This document shows, in pieces, positions 1-8,564 of a stretch of 47,166 nucleotides of DNA. The first letter of the stretch is position 1; each line of letters opens with the position of its first letter. Origin of the DNA: Rubrivivax sp. GTDB lineage: Bacteria; Pseudomonadota; Gammaproteobacteria; Burkholderiales; Burkholderiaceae_C. The DNA is taken from the NCBI GenBank assembly GCA_030680415.1, contig JAUXVE010000157.1, forward strand, positions 1 to 47,166. Reading direction: 5' to 3'. The position numbers and the translations under genes are program-made. The notes below the pieces were generated by a model, which saw nothing but the letters and a program-made list of their open reading frames with translations, was not told the origin of the DNA and did not search any database.

Positions 1-2
1 AC

Positions 3-134
3 CTCGCCGAGGTCCAGTACCGCTTCAACCGCCGCTTCAACCTGTCCACCATCTTCGCTCGCCTCCTGCGTGCTTCGGCCGTCACCAAACCACACCCGGA
101 ACGCCGCCTGCGGGCGGCTGAGCCAGGGGGCTAA
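3..134 (+). CDS. IS1595-type transposase, C-terminal end (partial)
   Basis: The reading frame enters from the left edge and stops at TAA 132-134, giving 43 residues. The peptide runs EVQYRFNRRF and then a leucine/arginine-rich end (IFARLLRASAV). This is the usual C-terminus of IS1595-family (ISXO2-like) DDE transposases, where a YRFNRRF motif sits shortly before the stop. The catalytic domain lies outside the window. The element's right end should lie just after the stop, around the ATCAGGAAC stretch at 134-142, but the other end is not visible, so no inverted repeat can be confirmed. The family call rests on the motif alone. Confidence 0.6.
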   Translation, partial: LAEVQYRFNRRFNLSTIFARLLRASAVTKPHPERRLRAAEPGG

Positions 135-597
135 TCAGGAACTCCTTTGGAATTGCTGGAAAGAGTCGATGAATTTGCTAATCAATGGCCCCCGGCGTTC
201 CGAAGCGCTCAAATGACGCGACCGGTGACGCATGTTGGTCCAGACACCGCGAAGCTTCCATCAGCGTGCATGACGCTGCAACGTGGGAAGTGTCTGACCG
301 CGGTGCGTTGATGGTTGGGTCGACCTGCGTGCGCAAACGAACAGAGCGTCGTTCGTTGCCTCATTACGGTCCACCTTGTGCGCAAGGCACACGCCGTCGG
401 TCACTCCGGCGCTCGACGCGCCCTGACTGCGCATGCCGATCCGCAACCTGTCCAGGACACCCCATGACTTGCACTGGGCCATGCCGGTCGCTGCAACGTT
501 CGGTGCCGCACAGACGCAACCGATGCCGTCGGAGACCATTGCCGCCACGAGTCTGGGACGTCACTCAGCTCTTCCAAAATTGCTTCGGAGCGAGTCG
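135..597. other. Intergenic stretch, no gene recognised
   Basis: About 460 bases between the transposase end and the first stress-gene remnant. Open frames exist on both strands because of the high GC, but their translations are arginine/proline/serine-rich, have no recognisable domain and lack good ribosome binding sites. The stretch may contain the outer end of the IS1595 element and the lost 5' parts of the neighbouring decayed genes. Nothing else is seen. Confidence 0.5.
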
Positions 598-669
598 AAT
601 GACTTCTTCATCTGGCTGGTTGCCGGCGGAGTGATCGGCTGGCTTGCCAGCGTGCTCATGAAGGCCAAC
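598..669 (+). pseudogene. Remnant of a GlsB/YeaQ/YmgE-type stress membrane protein
   Basis: Twenty-four codons encode NDFFIWLVAGGVIGWLASVL and MKAN, which is the first transmembrane segment of the small GlsB/YeaQ/YmgE (transglycosylase-associated) family. Intact members are about 80 residues with two or three more glycine-rich segments. Here the frame leaves the family immediately after the first segment and runs into unrelated sequence, and no start codon with a ribosome binding site precedes it. It is read as a 5' fragment left by a deletion. These proteins commonly sit with other stress genes in Proteobacteria, which fits the neighbours. Family assignment is by motif; loss of function is inference. 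Confidence 0.55.
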
Positions 670-736
670 CTCGTCAGGCCTGGCACCGCACGCTGCATCC
701 CATCCGGCTCGATCCCGAGTCACACACTCCAAGGAC

Positions 737-949
737 ATGACCATAAACAATGACCATCGAAACGTCGACGCGAACCGCGATCCGCTCACTGGTGCAACCG
801 GCGCACACCCAGTGGGCACCGGCATCGGCGCTGTCGGGTCCGAGATGTCGAGCGATTGGGCCGCCAGCCGCGGTGCATCCAGCCTGAGCTGGGAGCGGGC
901 CAGGCACGCGGCGCGAGATGCCTGGAATCGCATCAGCCCGTCGAGCTGA
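737..949 (+). pseudogene. Glycine-zipper stress protein with the zipper deleted
   Basis: The 70-residue product has the N-terminal part (GATGAHPVGTGIGAVG) and the C-terminal part (SSLSWERARHAARDAWNRIS) of the intact glycine-zipper protein at 8003-8536. The hydrophobic glycine-zipper core and the Tyr-rich middle are missing. The C-terminal parts of the two copies also match closely at DNA level. The first ATG (737) sits one base after an AAGGA, too close for normal initiation, so the piece may not be translated. It looks like a paralogue shortened by an in-frame internal deletion. A functional mini-protein cannot be excluded, because the frame is intact to its TGA. Confidence 0.5.
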
Positions 950-957
950 CTGTGCGT

Positions 958-1368
958 ATGAAACAGGTTGCCACCGATTCCGTTCATCGCCCATCCCTTG
1001 CATTGCTGGGCACGGAGCCGTTTCGTGCCGCGATGGAGTTTGCCTGCCACAAGCTCGGAAAATCGGACGACGCGAAGCCCGGTGACGGGCATCCTGTCGT
1101 GATCTTCCCCGGCCTTGGCGCACACGGTGGTTCGGTGGCCACCTTGCGCGAGCACTGCCGCTCGCTCGGCTACGACGCGTTCGACTGGGGTCAGGGGTTC
1201 AATACCGGCCCACAAGGTGATCTCGACGCTTGGCTGCACACCTTGAAGTCGCAGGTCGTCGATCGGCTCGCCGGCCACACCCAACCGGCCACTCTCATCG
1301 GCTGGAGCCTGGGCGGGCTCTACGCGCGCGAAATCGGCAAGCTGATGGCCCCGCGCATCCGCCAGGTG
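958..1368 (+). pseudogene. Alpha/beta hydrolase, N-terminal fragment
   Basis: ATG 958 opens a protein with the features of a stress-associated alpha/beta hydrolase family: GDGHPVVIFPGLG (oxyanion-side loop), a YDAFDWGQGFNTGPQGD stretch, and the nucleophile elbow GWSLGGLYAR. Family similarity stops after RIRQV (about 1368), exactly where intact relatives continue with a conserved ITIGTPF-like strand. From there the same frame runs on as low-complexity sequence into a different protein. The acid and histidine of the catalytic triad are therefore absent and the fragment should be inactive. It follows the preceding remnant by 8 bases. Truncation is inferred from remembered family architecture, not from an alignment. 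Confidence 0.5.
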
Positions 1369-1524
1369 AGTCTGCCCACCCGGCACGATGAGCGCGGCGC
1401 AGGAATCCACAGCGATGCCCATGCCGGGGCAGAACAACGATCACTCGGCACCGCTCGGCCCGGCAAAGCGTGCCAGTTCGCCGTAGTGCCAACCGACACC
1501 CCATCTCCTTCAAAGGCCCTCACC

Positions 1525-1968
1525 ATGGCTCTCGCCCACATCCACAGGCCACATCACCCGAACCACGACGTGCCCGAAGAGTTCGAGCGGGGTGCGCCGC
1601 CCGTCGAGCCCGACGAAGGGCCCGTTCCCGCCCACATCCCGGACGACCCCGAGAACGAACCCGTCATCGCCCCCGGGCCGAACCACGCCCGGCCGGCTAA
1701 GCGTACCCGTCGCCAAGACGAGGTGGCCACACCATTGCTTGGCGCGAAAGCGCCTCAGTCAGCGACTGGATTGGCGCTGCCTCACGAACGCGACGAATCG
1801 GCACCTGCCGCCGCAGTGGTGCCCGACCCGGTGATGGTCCAGGCCAAGCGCAACATCGATGCCGGCAGGGTCGACACCGACATGCGCGCGACCCCCGGCC
1901 TGGACGCGAAGCTCCACGCCCGTCTGGTTCCCCGCCCTGGCGGCAAGCCGGCGTCGACGGGCGCTTGA
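1525..1968 (+). CDS. Acidic proline-rich hypothetical protein, probably a fusion of two small proteins
   Basis: ATG 1525 lies 8 bases after AAAGG and opens 147 residues in the same frame as the hydrolase fragment upstream. The first part carries GAPPVEPDEGPVPAHIPDDP, a repeated Pro-Asp/Glu motif seen in small hypothetical proteins of Burkholderiales. The second part begins near LALPHERDES and reads like another small hypothetical family (LPHERDES, then a run resembling a QAxRDxxxGxxDTDRG motif). The join lies near residues 60-80 and is low complexity. Function is unknown. It may be an expressed chimera or further debris of the decayed stress cluster. Confidence 0.4.
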   Translation: MALAHIHRPHHPNHDVPEEFERGAPPVEPDEGPVPAHIPDDPENEPVIAPGPNHARPAKRTRRQDEVATPLLGAKAPQSATGLALPHERDESAPAAAVVPDPVMVQAKRNIDAGRVDTDMRATPGLDAKLHARLVPRPGGKPASTGA

Positions 1969-2081
1969 TCGCCGCAGCCGGCGCTGGCTCCTCACCTTCC
2001 TTCCGCTGACGTGGGGCGCTGGGGCGCATCACCACATGCGGGCTACGCAACGTCCGAACCACGAGACCCAGGAGAGAGATC

Positions 2082-4409
2082 ATGAAAGGCAAACGCGAAG
2101 CTTCGACCGCGACCCGTGGCACACCATCGCCAGACCCTCACTTGCCAGCGGAGCAGCTTGCAGCTGCGCAGGCCCTCGCAGCGGCGATGCCCTACAACGC
2201 CGACAAGGCGCAGGAGTTCGGCCGCGAGAACGCCGTCGCACCACCGCGCGGCGCCAGCACGGCCAGCGACTCGCCGGCAGCCTCGGCCAGCACGCTGAGC
2301 GAGCCCAACGTGTCGGCCAAGACCGGTGCGCTGGGTCCCGCCCGCTCGGACGCGTCGGGCCAGGCGATGACGACGAACCAGGGCGTGGCGATCGGCGACA
2401 ACCAGAACTCGCTCAAGGCCGGGCTGCGCGGCCCGACGCTGCTGGAAGACTTCATCCTGCGCGAGAAGATCACCCACTTCGACCACGAACGCATTCCCGA
2501 GCGCATCGTGCATGCACGCGGCTCGGCGGCGCACGGCTATTTCGAGGCCTACGAGCCGATGACGGTGTTCACGCGCGCCGCGCCGTTCCAGGCCGCCGGC
2601 AAGATCACGCCGGTGTTCGTGCGCTTCTCCACGGTGGCCGGCGAACGAGGCTCGACCGACACCGCGCGCGATATCCGCGGCTTCGCCGTCAAGTTCTACA
2701 CCGACGAAGGCAACTGGGACCTGGTGGGCAACAACATCCCGGTGTTCTTCATCCAGGACGCGATGAAGTTCCCCGACCTCGTGCACGCCGTGAAGCCCGA
2801 GCCGCACAACGGCATGCCTCAGGCCGCCTCGGCGCACGACACCTTCTGGGACTTCGCCTCGCTGATGCCAGAGACGACGCACACGCTGATGTGGGTGATG
2901 TCGGACCGCGGCATCCCGCGCAGCCTGCGCATGATGCAGGGCTTCGGCGTGCACACCTATCGGCTGGTCAACGCGCAGGGTGAATCGCACTTCGTCAAGT
3001 TCCACTGGAGACCCAAGCTCGGCACGCATTCGCTGGTGTGGGACGAAGCCGTCAAGATCTCGGGCGCCGATTCCGACTTCCACCGCCGCGACCTGTGGGA
3101 CGCCATCGAGTCGGGCGAGTACCCCGAGTGGGAACTCGGCCTGCAGATCTTCACCGAGGCGCAGGCCGAAGGTTTCAGCTTCGACGTGCTCGACGCCACC
3201 AAGATCATTCCGGAAGAGTTGGTGCCGGTGACGCCTGTGGGCCGCATGGTGCTCAACCGCAACCCGGACAACTTCTTCGCCGAAACCGAGCAGGTGGCGT
3301 TCTGCACCGCGCACGTGGTGCCGGGCATCGACTTCAGCAACGACCCCTTGCTCGCCGGTCGCATCCACTCGTACGTCGACACCCAGATCACACGGCTGGG
3401 CGGCGCCAACTTCCACGAGATTCCGATCAACGCGCCGCTTGCCGCCGTGCACAACAACCAGCGCGACGGCCTGCACCGCCAGACCATCCCGCGCGGCCGT
3501 GTCGCCTACGAGCCCAACTCGCTGGGCGGCGGCTGCCCGTTCCAGGCCGGCGCCGCGGGCTTCGTCTCGTTCCCGCAGCCGGTCGACGAGGGCCAGGGCG
3601 ACAAGCTGCGCGGCAAGCCGGAGAAGTTTGCCGACCACTACACCCAGGCCACCCTGTTCTACGACAGCCAGACCGCCGTCGAAAAGGCGCACATTGCGGG
3701 CGGCTTCCGCTTCGAGCTGAGCAAGGTCACGGTGCCGGCGATCCGCGAGCGCATGGTGTCGTCGCTGGTCAACGTGTCGCCCGAACTCGCCGCCACCGTC
3801 GCAGCGGGGCTGGGCATCGCGGTACCCCAGGCCATGCCGCGGGCACTGGCGAGTCCCACGACACCCGAGGTCATCACGTCGGCTGCGCTGTCGCTGACGG
3901 CCTTGCCGGGCGACGGCGGCATCCGGACGCGCAGCGTCGCCATCCTGGTGGCCGACGGCGTGGATGGGAAGTCGATCGCAGCCGTGCAGGTGGCGCTGCT
4001 GGCGGCAGGCGCCAAGGTGCACCTGATCGCAGCGCGCCTGGGCCCGGTAAAACCCAGCAGCGGCGAGCCGTTCGATGCCACCGGAACGCTGGAGAACTCG
4101 CCGCCGGTGCTGTTCGACGGACTCGTGCTGCCCGACGGTGCCAGCGGCGTGAAGGCCCTCGGCGCCCGCATCGAGGTGATGGACTTCATCTCGAACCAGT
4201 ACCGGCATGGCAAGACCCTCCTCGCACTCGGGGCCTCGAGTGCGCTGATCGAGCGGGCTGGCGTCGCGGCGACACTGGCGAACGGCGATGCAGATCCTGG
4301 CATCGTGATGGGAGCCGCAGCTAAAGCGAAACACGCGGTGGCGGACTTCATCACCGCTTTGGGCAGACACCGTCATCCCGAACGCGAGGCGGGCGCGCTG
4401 GCACCCTGA
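2082..4409 (+). CDS. katE: Catalase HPII, large-subunit clade 2
   Basis: Decomposes hydrogen peroxide to water and oxygen in the cytoplasm. The 775 residues match the large catalase class (E. coli HPII has 753). A variable N-terminal arm (1-110) is followed by the heme-catalase core, with catalytic His144 in VHARGS, the distal Asn at 217/218 in VGNNIP, and proximal heme ligand Tyr431 in [12 protein letters not shown]-1/PfpI-like flavodoxin-fold domain occupies about 605-760. The start is ATG 2082, 6 bases after AGGAGAG. The stop lies 3 bases before the type III polyketide synthase start, so the two are probably cotranscribed and translationally coupled, which is unusual for a catalase. It lies in a cluster of stress genes. 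Confidence 0.95.
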   Translation: MKGKREASTATRGTPSPDPHLPAEQLAAAQALAAAMPYNADKAQEFGRENAVAPPRGASTASDSPAASASTLSEPNVSAKTGALGPARSDASGQAMTTNQGVAIGDNQNSLKAGLRGPTLLEDFILREKITHFDHERIPERIVHARGSAAHGYFEAYEPMTVFTRAAPFQAAGKITPVFVRFSTVAGERGSTDTARDIRGFAVKFYTDEGNWDLVGNNIPVFFIQDAMKFPDLVHAVKPEPHNGMPQAASAHDTFWDFASLMPETTHTLMWVMSDRGIPRSLRMMQGFGVHTYRLVNAQGESHFVKFHWRPKLGTHSLVWDEAVKISGADSDFHRRDLWDAIESGEYPEWELGLQIFTEAQAEGFSFDVLDATKIIPEELVPVTPVGRMVLNRNPDNFFAETEQVAFCTAHVVPGIDFSNDPLLAGRIHSYVDTQITRLGGANFHEIPINAPLAAVHNNQRDGLHRQTIPRGRVAYEPNSLGGGCPFQAGAAGFVSFPQPVDEGQGDKLRGKPEKFADHYTQATLFYDSQTAVEKAHIAGGFRFELSKVTVPAIRERMVSSLVNVSPELAATVAAGLGIAVPQAMPRALASPTTPEVITSAALSLTALPGDGGIRTRSVAILVADGVDGKSIAAVQVALLAAGAKVHLIAARLGPVKPSSGEPFDATGTLENSPPVLFDGLVLPDGASGVKALGARIEVMDFISNQYRHGKTLLALGASSALIERAGVAATLANGDADPGIVMGAAAKAKHAVADFITALGRHRHPEREAGALAP

Positions 4410-4412
4410 GCG

Positions 4413-5471
4413 ATGCACATCCTCGGTATCGGCAGCGCGAACCCGCCAGCGCGCTACACCAAGGCCGAGTGCCTCGTGGCGTTCGAGAAGTCGGCCTGGT
4501 TCGCGCGACTGGACGGACGCGCCCACCTCATCGCCAAAACGGTCCTGCAGCGTGACAACGGCATCGAGGCGCGCCGGCTGGCGGTCGACTCGTTGGACGA
4601 GGTCTTCGCGATCGATCCCAACACGCTGTCGGCGCGTTTCCTGAAGCACGCGCCGCTGCTTGCGGCGCAGGCGGGCGTTCGCGCCCTGGTCAAGGCTGGA
4701 CTGCAGGCCTCGCAAGTCGATGCCGTGGTCGTCAGTACCTGCACGGGATATCTGTGCCCGGGGCTTTCCGGGCATGTCGTCGAGCGCCTGGGCTTGCGCC
4801 CCGATGTGCAGGCCTTCGACCTCGTGGGCCAGGGCTGCGCCGCGGCCTTGCCCAATCTGATGCTCGGCAAGGCCTTGCTGGCCACGGGCGACTGCGAGCA
4901 CGTGCTGTCGATCTGCGTCGAAGTCAGCAGCGCCGCGATGTACCTCGACAACGACCCGGGCGTGCTGATCAGCGCCTGCCTGTTTGGTGATGGCGCCGGT
5001 GCAGCCGTGCTGGCGCAGCAGGCCGGGACTGCCGGTCGGCGCATCGAATGGAAGGACAGCACCTCGCTCGTGGACCCGGCTCAGCGCAGCGCGCTGATGT
5101 TCGAGCAACGCGACGGCATGTTGCGCAACATACTGACCCGCGCCGTGCCTGCCCTGGCGGCTGACTATGCGCAACGCGTGCTCGGCACCGTGCTCGGGCG
5201 GGCCGGCCTGCAACCCGGCGACATCGGCACCTGGGTCATGCATGCCGGTGGTCGCGACGTGCTGCGGGCACTCGAAGCGCGACTCGAACTGCAACCCGGC
5301 GACCTGCGCTACAGCGCGGCGATGCTGCGCGAGTACGGCAACCTGTCGAGCGCCTTCGTCTATTTCGTGCTCGAAGCCGCTCTCGACGATGAAGCCCCAC
5401 CGGGCTGGTGGTGGCTGTCGTCCTTCGGGGCGGGCTTCAGCTGCCACGGTGCGCTACTGGAGGTGCGGTGA
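4413..5471 (+). CDS. Type III polyketide synthase (chalcone/stilbene synthase family)
   Basis: A homodimeric ketosynthase expected to extend an acyl starter with malonyl-CoA and cyclise it, typically to alkylresorcinols or alkylpyrones in bacteria. The 352-residue length is normal. The catalytic triad is visible: Cys142 in VGQGCAAALPN, His277 in WVMHAGGRD and Asn310 in EYGNLSSAF, plus the C-terminal GFGPG-like loop (SSFGAGFSCHG). The start ATG 4413 lies 3 bases after the katE stop; the methyltransferase ATG follows 2 bases after this stop. The order PKS, methyltransferase, flavoprotein recalls the srsABC phenolic-lipid operon of Streptomyces. The product is unknown; the ACP at the end suggests an ACP-bound starter. 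Confidence 0.9.
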   Translation: MHILGIGSANPPARYTKAECLVAFEKSAWFARLDGRAHLIAKTVLQRDNGIEARRLAVDSLDEVFAIDPNTLSARFLKHAPLLAAQAGVRALVKAGLQASQVDAVVVSTCTGYLCPGLSGHVVERLGLRPDVQAFDLVGQGCAAALPNLMLGKALLATGDCEHVLSICVEVSSAAMYLDNDPGVLISACLFGDGAGAAVLAQQAGTAGRRIEWKDSTSLVDPAQRSALMFEQRDGMLRNILTRAVPALAADYAQRVLGTVLGRAGLQPGDIGTWVMHAGGRDVLRALEARLELQPGDLRYSAAMLREYGNLSSAFVYFVLEAALDDEAPPGWWWLSSFGAGFSCHGALLEVR

Positions 5472-5473
5472 CG

Positions 5474-6211
5474 ATGACCCGAATCGTCGCGGCCGAGGTG
5501 CTGGATCACCTCGCGCCCGACGATCCCGCGGCCAGGCGGTCGCGACGCGACCTCGTGCGCGTGCATCGCGCGATGGGCACACGGCCGATCATTTCTCGCG
5601 GCTGGCGGAATCTGGTGTCGCCGGCACGCGCGCGCGCGCCACTGCGGATCCTGGAACTCGGCGCCGGCGACGGCAGCTTGCTGCTGGGCGTCGCACGGTC
5701 ACTCGCTCCCGGTTGGCCACAGGTGCAGCTGAGCCTGATGGACCGCCAGGACATCGTCACGCCAGCCACGCTGGCGGGCTTTGCCGAGCTGGGGTGGGCA
5801 GCCCAGGTGCAGGTGGCCGATGTGCTGGGGTGGGCGGCCCGGCCCGATGACGCAGCGCCAGGCTGGCCATCGCCACGGTGGGACTTGATCACGACCAGCT
5901 TGTTCCTGCACCACTTCGATGGCGGCGAGCTCGACCTGCTGCTCGCCGCAGCGGCCTCGCGCTGCGATCGGTTCTTCGCCTGCGAGCCGAGCCGGTCGTG
6001 GTTGGCAATGGCGGGCAGTCACCTCGTCGGCGCCATCGGCGCGAATGTGGTGACCCGCAAGGACGCGGTACTGAGCGTGCACGCCGGCTTTCGCCGCGAT
6101 GAGATCTCCGCGCGGTGGCCGCAGGCCGGCGGTCATTGGCAGGTGCGGGAATCCGCCGCAGGCCTGTTCAGCCACTGCTTCAGTGCGCAGCGACGCGGGG
6201 CCGCTCGATGA
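5474..6211 (+). CDS. Class I SAM-dependent methyltransferase
   Basis: 245 residues with the SAM-binding glycine motif ILELGAGDGS at about 59-68, an acidic post-I region (LSLMDRQD) and a motif resembling the DLITTSLFLHHF of UbiE-like small-molecule methyltransferases. It probably methylates the hydroxyl or ring carbon of the polyketide made by the preceding synthase (inference from position). ATG 5474 is chosen; an in-frame GTG at 5468 would overlap the PKS stop and is possible. The TGA overlaps the next gene's ATG in an ATGA. Unlike the membrane ICMT-type SrsB of Streptomyces, this enzyme is soluble. Confidence 0.85.
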   Translation: MTRIVAAEVLDHLAPDDPAARRSRRDLVRVHRAMGTRPIISRGWRNLVSPARARAPLRILELGAGDGSLLLGVARSLAPGWPQVQLSLMDRQDIVTPATLAGFAELGWAAQVQVADVLGWAARPDDAAPGWPSPRWDLITTSLFLHHFDGGELDLLLAAAASRCDRFFACEPSRSWLAMAGSHLVGAIGANVVTRKDAVLSVHAGFRRDEISARWPQAGGHWQVRESAAGLFSHCFSAQRRGAAR

Positions 6212-7497
6212 CAGCCACCACCCGCACGACCTTCGATGCGGTCATCGTCGGCGCGGGACTGGCAGGTTCGACGGCGGCCATTCAACTCGCCCGCGGCGGC
6301 TGGGCGGTCGCCTTGATCGAGCGCCAGCGCTTTCCGCGGCGCAAGGTGTGCGGCGAATGCATCGCCGCCAGCAATCTGCCCTTGCTGCAGGCGCTGGGCG
6401 TTGGCGACGCCTTCCATGCCCTTGCGGGACCAGAGTTGCGCCGGGTGACCCTGCTGCAGGGCGAGCGCGCCGTCACGGCCGACCTGCCGCCCGCCGACCA
6501 CGATCGTTATGCCTGGGGCCGGGCCCTCGGCCGCGACACGCTGGACGGCCTGCTGCTGGACCAGGCCCGTGCCGCCGGTGCGACGGTGTTTCAGCCCTGG
6601 GCCGTGCAGACCATCCGGGGTACGGCCGGGGCATGGCATTGCGAGCTTCGGGCGCTCGACTCTGCGGCGCTGCTGCGACTTCGCGCGACGGTTGTCATCG
6701 ATGCGCACGGATCCTGGGAAGACCTGCCCGCGGATCGCCCCAGGCGCCGTCTCGCACGCAGCGCCGCAGACCTGTTCGCCTTCAAGGCCAACTTCACGGG
6801 CTCGTCGGTGCCCGAGGGCGCGATCAGTGTGCTGGCCCTGGACGGTGGTTATGGCGGCATGGTGGTGGCTGACGGCGGGACGACCACCGTCGCCTGTTGC
6901 ATCCGGCGCGATCGCCTGAGCGCATTGCGTGCCGCGGCGCCCGGCCTGCGGGCCGGCGATGCGGTCGAGGCCTGGCTGCAGCGTGAGTGCGGTGGCGTGC
7001 AACGGGCGCTGCAATGGGCGGTGCGTGACGGGCACTGGCTGACCTCCGGGCCTCTGGACCCGGGCGTGCACCTCGAAGCCGATGACGGGATCTTCAGGAT
7101 CGGCAACGCCGCGGGCGAGGCGCACCCGATCCTGGGTGAAGGCATGAGCGTGGCCCTGCAGTCTGCCGCGCTGCTGGGTTCTGTCTTGCTGGGCCGATGC
7201 GGCGCCGCGGCCGTGCCCGATGCCACCGTTCAACCCGAGTTGCAGCGTCGCTACGCAGCCGCTTGGCGCAAGGCGTTTGCGCCCCGCCTGCGGCTGGCAG
7301 CCGTCTTTGCCCACCTGGCGATGCGGCCCCGCAGTTCCGAAGCGCTGATGAAACTGGTACGGATCTGGCCCGGACTGCTCACAAGGGGCGCGCGCTGGGG
7401 CGGGAAAGTCCGCTTCGCCGAACCCACGGGCATGCTTGGACCTCGGGCTGCCGCCGAGGCCCGGCCTGTCGCCGGCAGTGCCATGCGGGCCCCCTGA
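6208..7497 (+). CDS. FAD-dependent oxidoreductase (geranylgeranyl-reductase/hydroxylase-like)
   Basis: 429 residues with an N-terminal Rossmann dinucleotide fold (VIVGAGLAGSTAA, 13-24), the ERQRFPRRKVCGEC segment typical of the geranylgeranyl-reductase and halogenase-like flavoproteins, and the second FAD motif FRIGNAAGEAHPILGEGMS, in which the usual GD is replaced by GN. It likely oxidises or reduces the polyketide core, in the role of the SrsC flavoprotein (inference). ATG 6208 overlaps the methyltransferase stop as ATGA, so translation is coupled. If it works as an oxidase it would make peroxide, which could explain the catalase at the head of the operon. Confidence 0.85.
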   Translation: MTATTRTTFDAVIVGAGLAGSTAAIQLARGGWAVALIERQRFPRRKVCGECIAASNLPLLQALGVGDAFHALAGPELRRVTLLQGERAVTADLPPADHDRYAWGRALGRDTLDGLLLDQARAAGATVFQPWAVQTIRGTAGAWHCELRALDSAALLRLRATVVIDAHGSWEDLPADRPRRRLARSAADLFAFKANFTGSSVPEGAISVLALDGGYGGMVVADGGTTTVACCIRRDRLSALRAAAPGLRAGDAVEAWLQRECGGVQRALQWAVRDGHWLTSGPLDPGVHLEADDGIFRIGNAAGEAHPILGEGMSVALQSAALLGSVLLGRCGAAAVPDATVQPELQRRYAAAWRKAFAPRLRLAAVFAHLAMRPRSSEALMKLVRIWPGLLTRGARWGGKVRFAEPTGMLGPRAAAEARPVAGSAMRAP

Positions 7498-7519
7498 TAC
7501 CGCCACGAGAGGACTCGAC

Positions 7520-7807
7520 ATGAACACCACCTTCGAACGCCTGTGCGCCATGCTGGTGAAGGACCACAAGCTGCCGCTGGACCGCCTGACGCTGGACGCG
7601 CCGCTGGAGAGCCTGGGCATCGACTCCCTGGGCACCGTCGAGCTGCTCTGGAACGTCGAGGACGCGTTCAAGATCAAGCTGCCTTCGGAGCCTGTGGAAT
7701 TGCCGACCCTGCGTGACGTCGTTCACTACATCGATGAACTCGTTGCCGGTCAGGGCGCGAGACTGGCACCTGCGTTTCCCGTTGCGCCGAGCCTGCGCGC
7801 GTCGTGA
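7520..7807 (+). CDS. Acyl carrier protein
   Basis: 95 residues, acidic four-helix carrier with the phosphopantetheine site LESLGIDSLGTVELL; Ser36 is the attachment residue. ATG 7520 lies about 7 bases after GAGAGG. It closes the katE-PKS operon, 22 bases after the flavoprotein. It is separate from any fatty-acid synthase locus, so it is probably dedicated to this pathway, carrying the acyl starter or an intermediate. Type III synthases normally use CoA esters and need no carrier, although the Azotobacter Ars system passes fatty acyl chains directly from a carrier-bound synthase. The C-terminal tail (about 80-95) is an Ala/Pro-rich extension. Confidence 0.9.
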   Translation: MNTTFERLCAMLVKDHKLPLDRLTLDAPLESLGIDSLGTVELLWNVEDAFKIKLPSEPVELPTLRDVVHYIDELVAGQGARLAPAFPVAPSLRAS

Positions 7808-8002
7808 GGCGCGTCTGGCCGGTGGGGACCGCGGCCGTAGGAACCGGCCTACCGGCGAACGGGACAGCCTCCGAGCGCGACACGACCTGATGGACGATCG
7901 CGAGGCTTTGTCTCCCCACATACGCTTGATATTGCCTGCACCGCGATGAGTCCACCACCAACGGTGGCCACGCAATTCACGCAGTCAGCCAAGGAGAAAC
8001 CA

Positions 8003-8536
8003 ATGAACGAACTGAAGAGCAGGACGATGAGAGACATCGACAAGACCGACGGTACGAGTCGCCCGGTTGCAACCGGTGTGGGTGCCGTGGTGGGCGGTGC
8101 TGCCGGCGGTATCGCAGGGGGTGCCGCGGCCGGTGCTGCCATGGGTGGCATGACGGGTCCTGTCGGCGCCGCGGTAGGCGCGGTTGTTGGCGCCGTGGCC
8201 GGTGCGTTGGCAGGCAAGGGCATCGCAAACGCTGTCGACCCTGACGCCGAAGATGCCTACTGGCGGGACAACTACACCAACCGTCCGTACGCAAGCGGGT
8301 CGACCTACGATGAATACCGTCCCGCGTATGGCTATGGGGTGGACGCCTACACGCGATATCCGAACCGCACTTTCGACGATGTCGAGTCGGAACTCGGACG
8401 CGACTGGAACAGCAAGCGTGGAAGCTCCGGCCTCGAATGGGACAGCGCCAAGCACGCGACGCGTGACGCCTGGCAGCGCGTGAGCGACACCGTCGAGCGT
8501 GCAACGCCGGGCGATTCGGACCGCGACGGCAAGTAA
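8003..8536 (+). CDS. Glycine-zipper domain protein
   Basis: 177 residues. After a polar N-terminus, about 30-75 is a long Gly/Ala zipper with GxxxG spacing (GVGAVVGGAAGGIAGG and following), which can form a membrane-inserted or self-associating helix pair. The rest is acidic and Tyr-rich (AYWRDNYTNRPYA), ending in a DWNSKRGSSGLEWDSAKHAT helix. ATG 8003 has a strong AAGGAG 5-10 bases upstream. Such proteins are common in stress clusters with KatE, OsmC and GlsB; their biochemical role is not known. The TAA stop at 8534-8536 is also the left copy of the IS target duplication, so the gene stays intact. A zipper-less paralogue lies at 737-949. Confidence 0.75.
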   Translation: MNELKSRTMRDIDKTDGTSRPVATGVGAVVGGAAGGIAGGAAAGAAMGGMTGPVGAAVGAVVGAVAGALAGKGIANAVDPDAEDAYWRDNYTNRPYASGSTYDEYRPAYGYGVDAYTRYPNRTFDDVESELGRDWNSKRGSSGLEWDSAKHATRDAWQRVSDTVERATPGDSDRDGK

Positions 8537-8560
8537 GGAATTGTTCACAAATAAGATGAC
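8537..8560 (+). repeat. Left terminal inverted repeat of the ISAzo13-type element
   Basis: Begins right after TAA and contains TGTTCACAAATAAGATGAC, which pairs with the repeat at 9820-9843 at 18 of 24 positions including the GG tip. Confidence 0.75.
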
Positions 8561-8564
8561 TGCT

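Noticed and set aside
185..634. Plus-strand frame of 149 codons after the IS1595 transposase
   Set aside because: Arg/Ser/Cys-rich translation without any family resemblance or ribosome binding site.
2043..5447. Very long minus-strand open frame (over 1100 codons) opposite katE and the PKS gene
   Set aside because: Product is His/Arg/Ala-rich with no domain; it is the antisense shadow of two clearly real plus-strand genes in high-GC DNA.
6133..7677. Minus-strand frame opposite the flavoprotein gene
   Set aside because: No motif, and the plus-strand gene has clear FAD motifs and overlaps with its neighbours.
7830..7856. Hairpin after the ACP gene as a terminator
   Set aside because: Short bulged stem and no T run; not enough to call.
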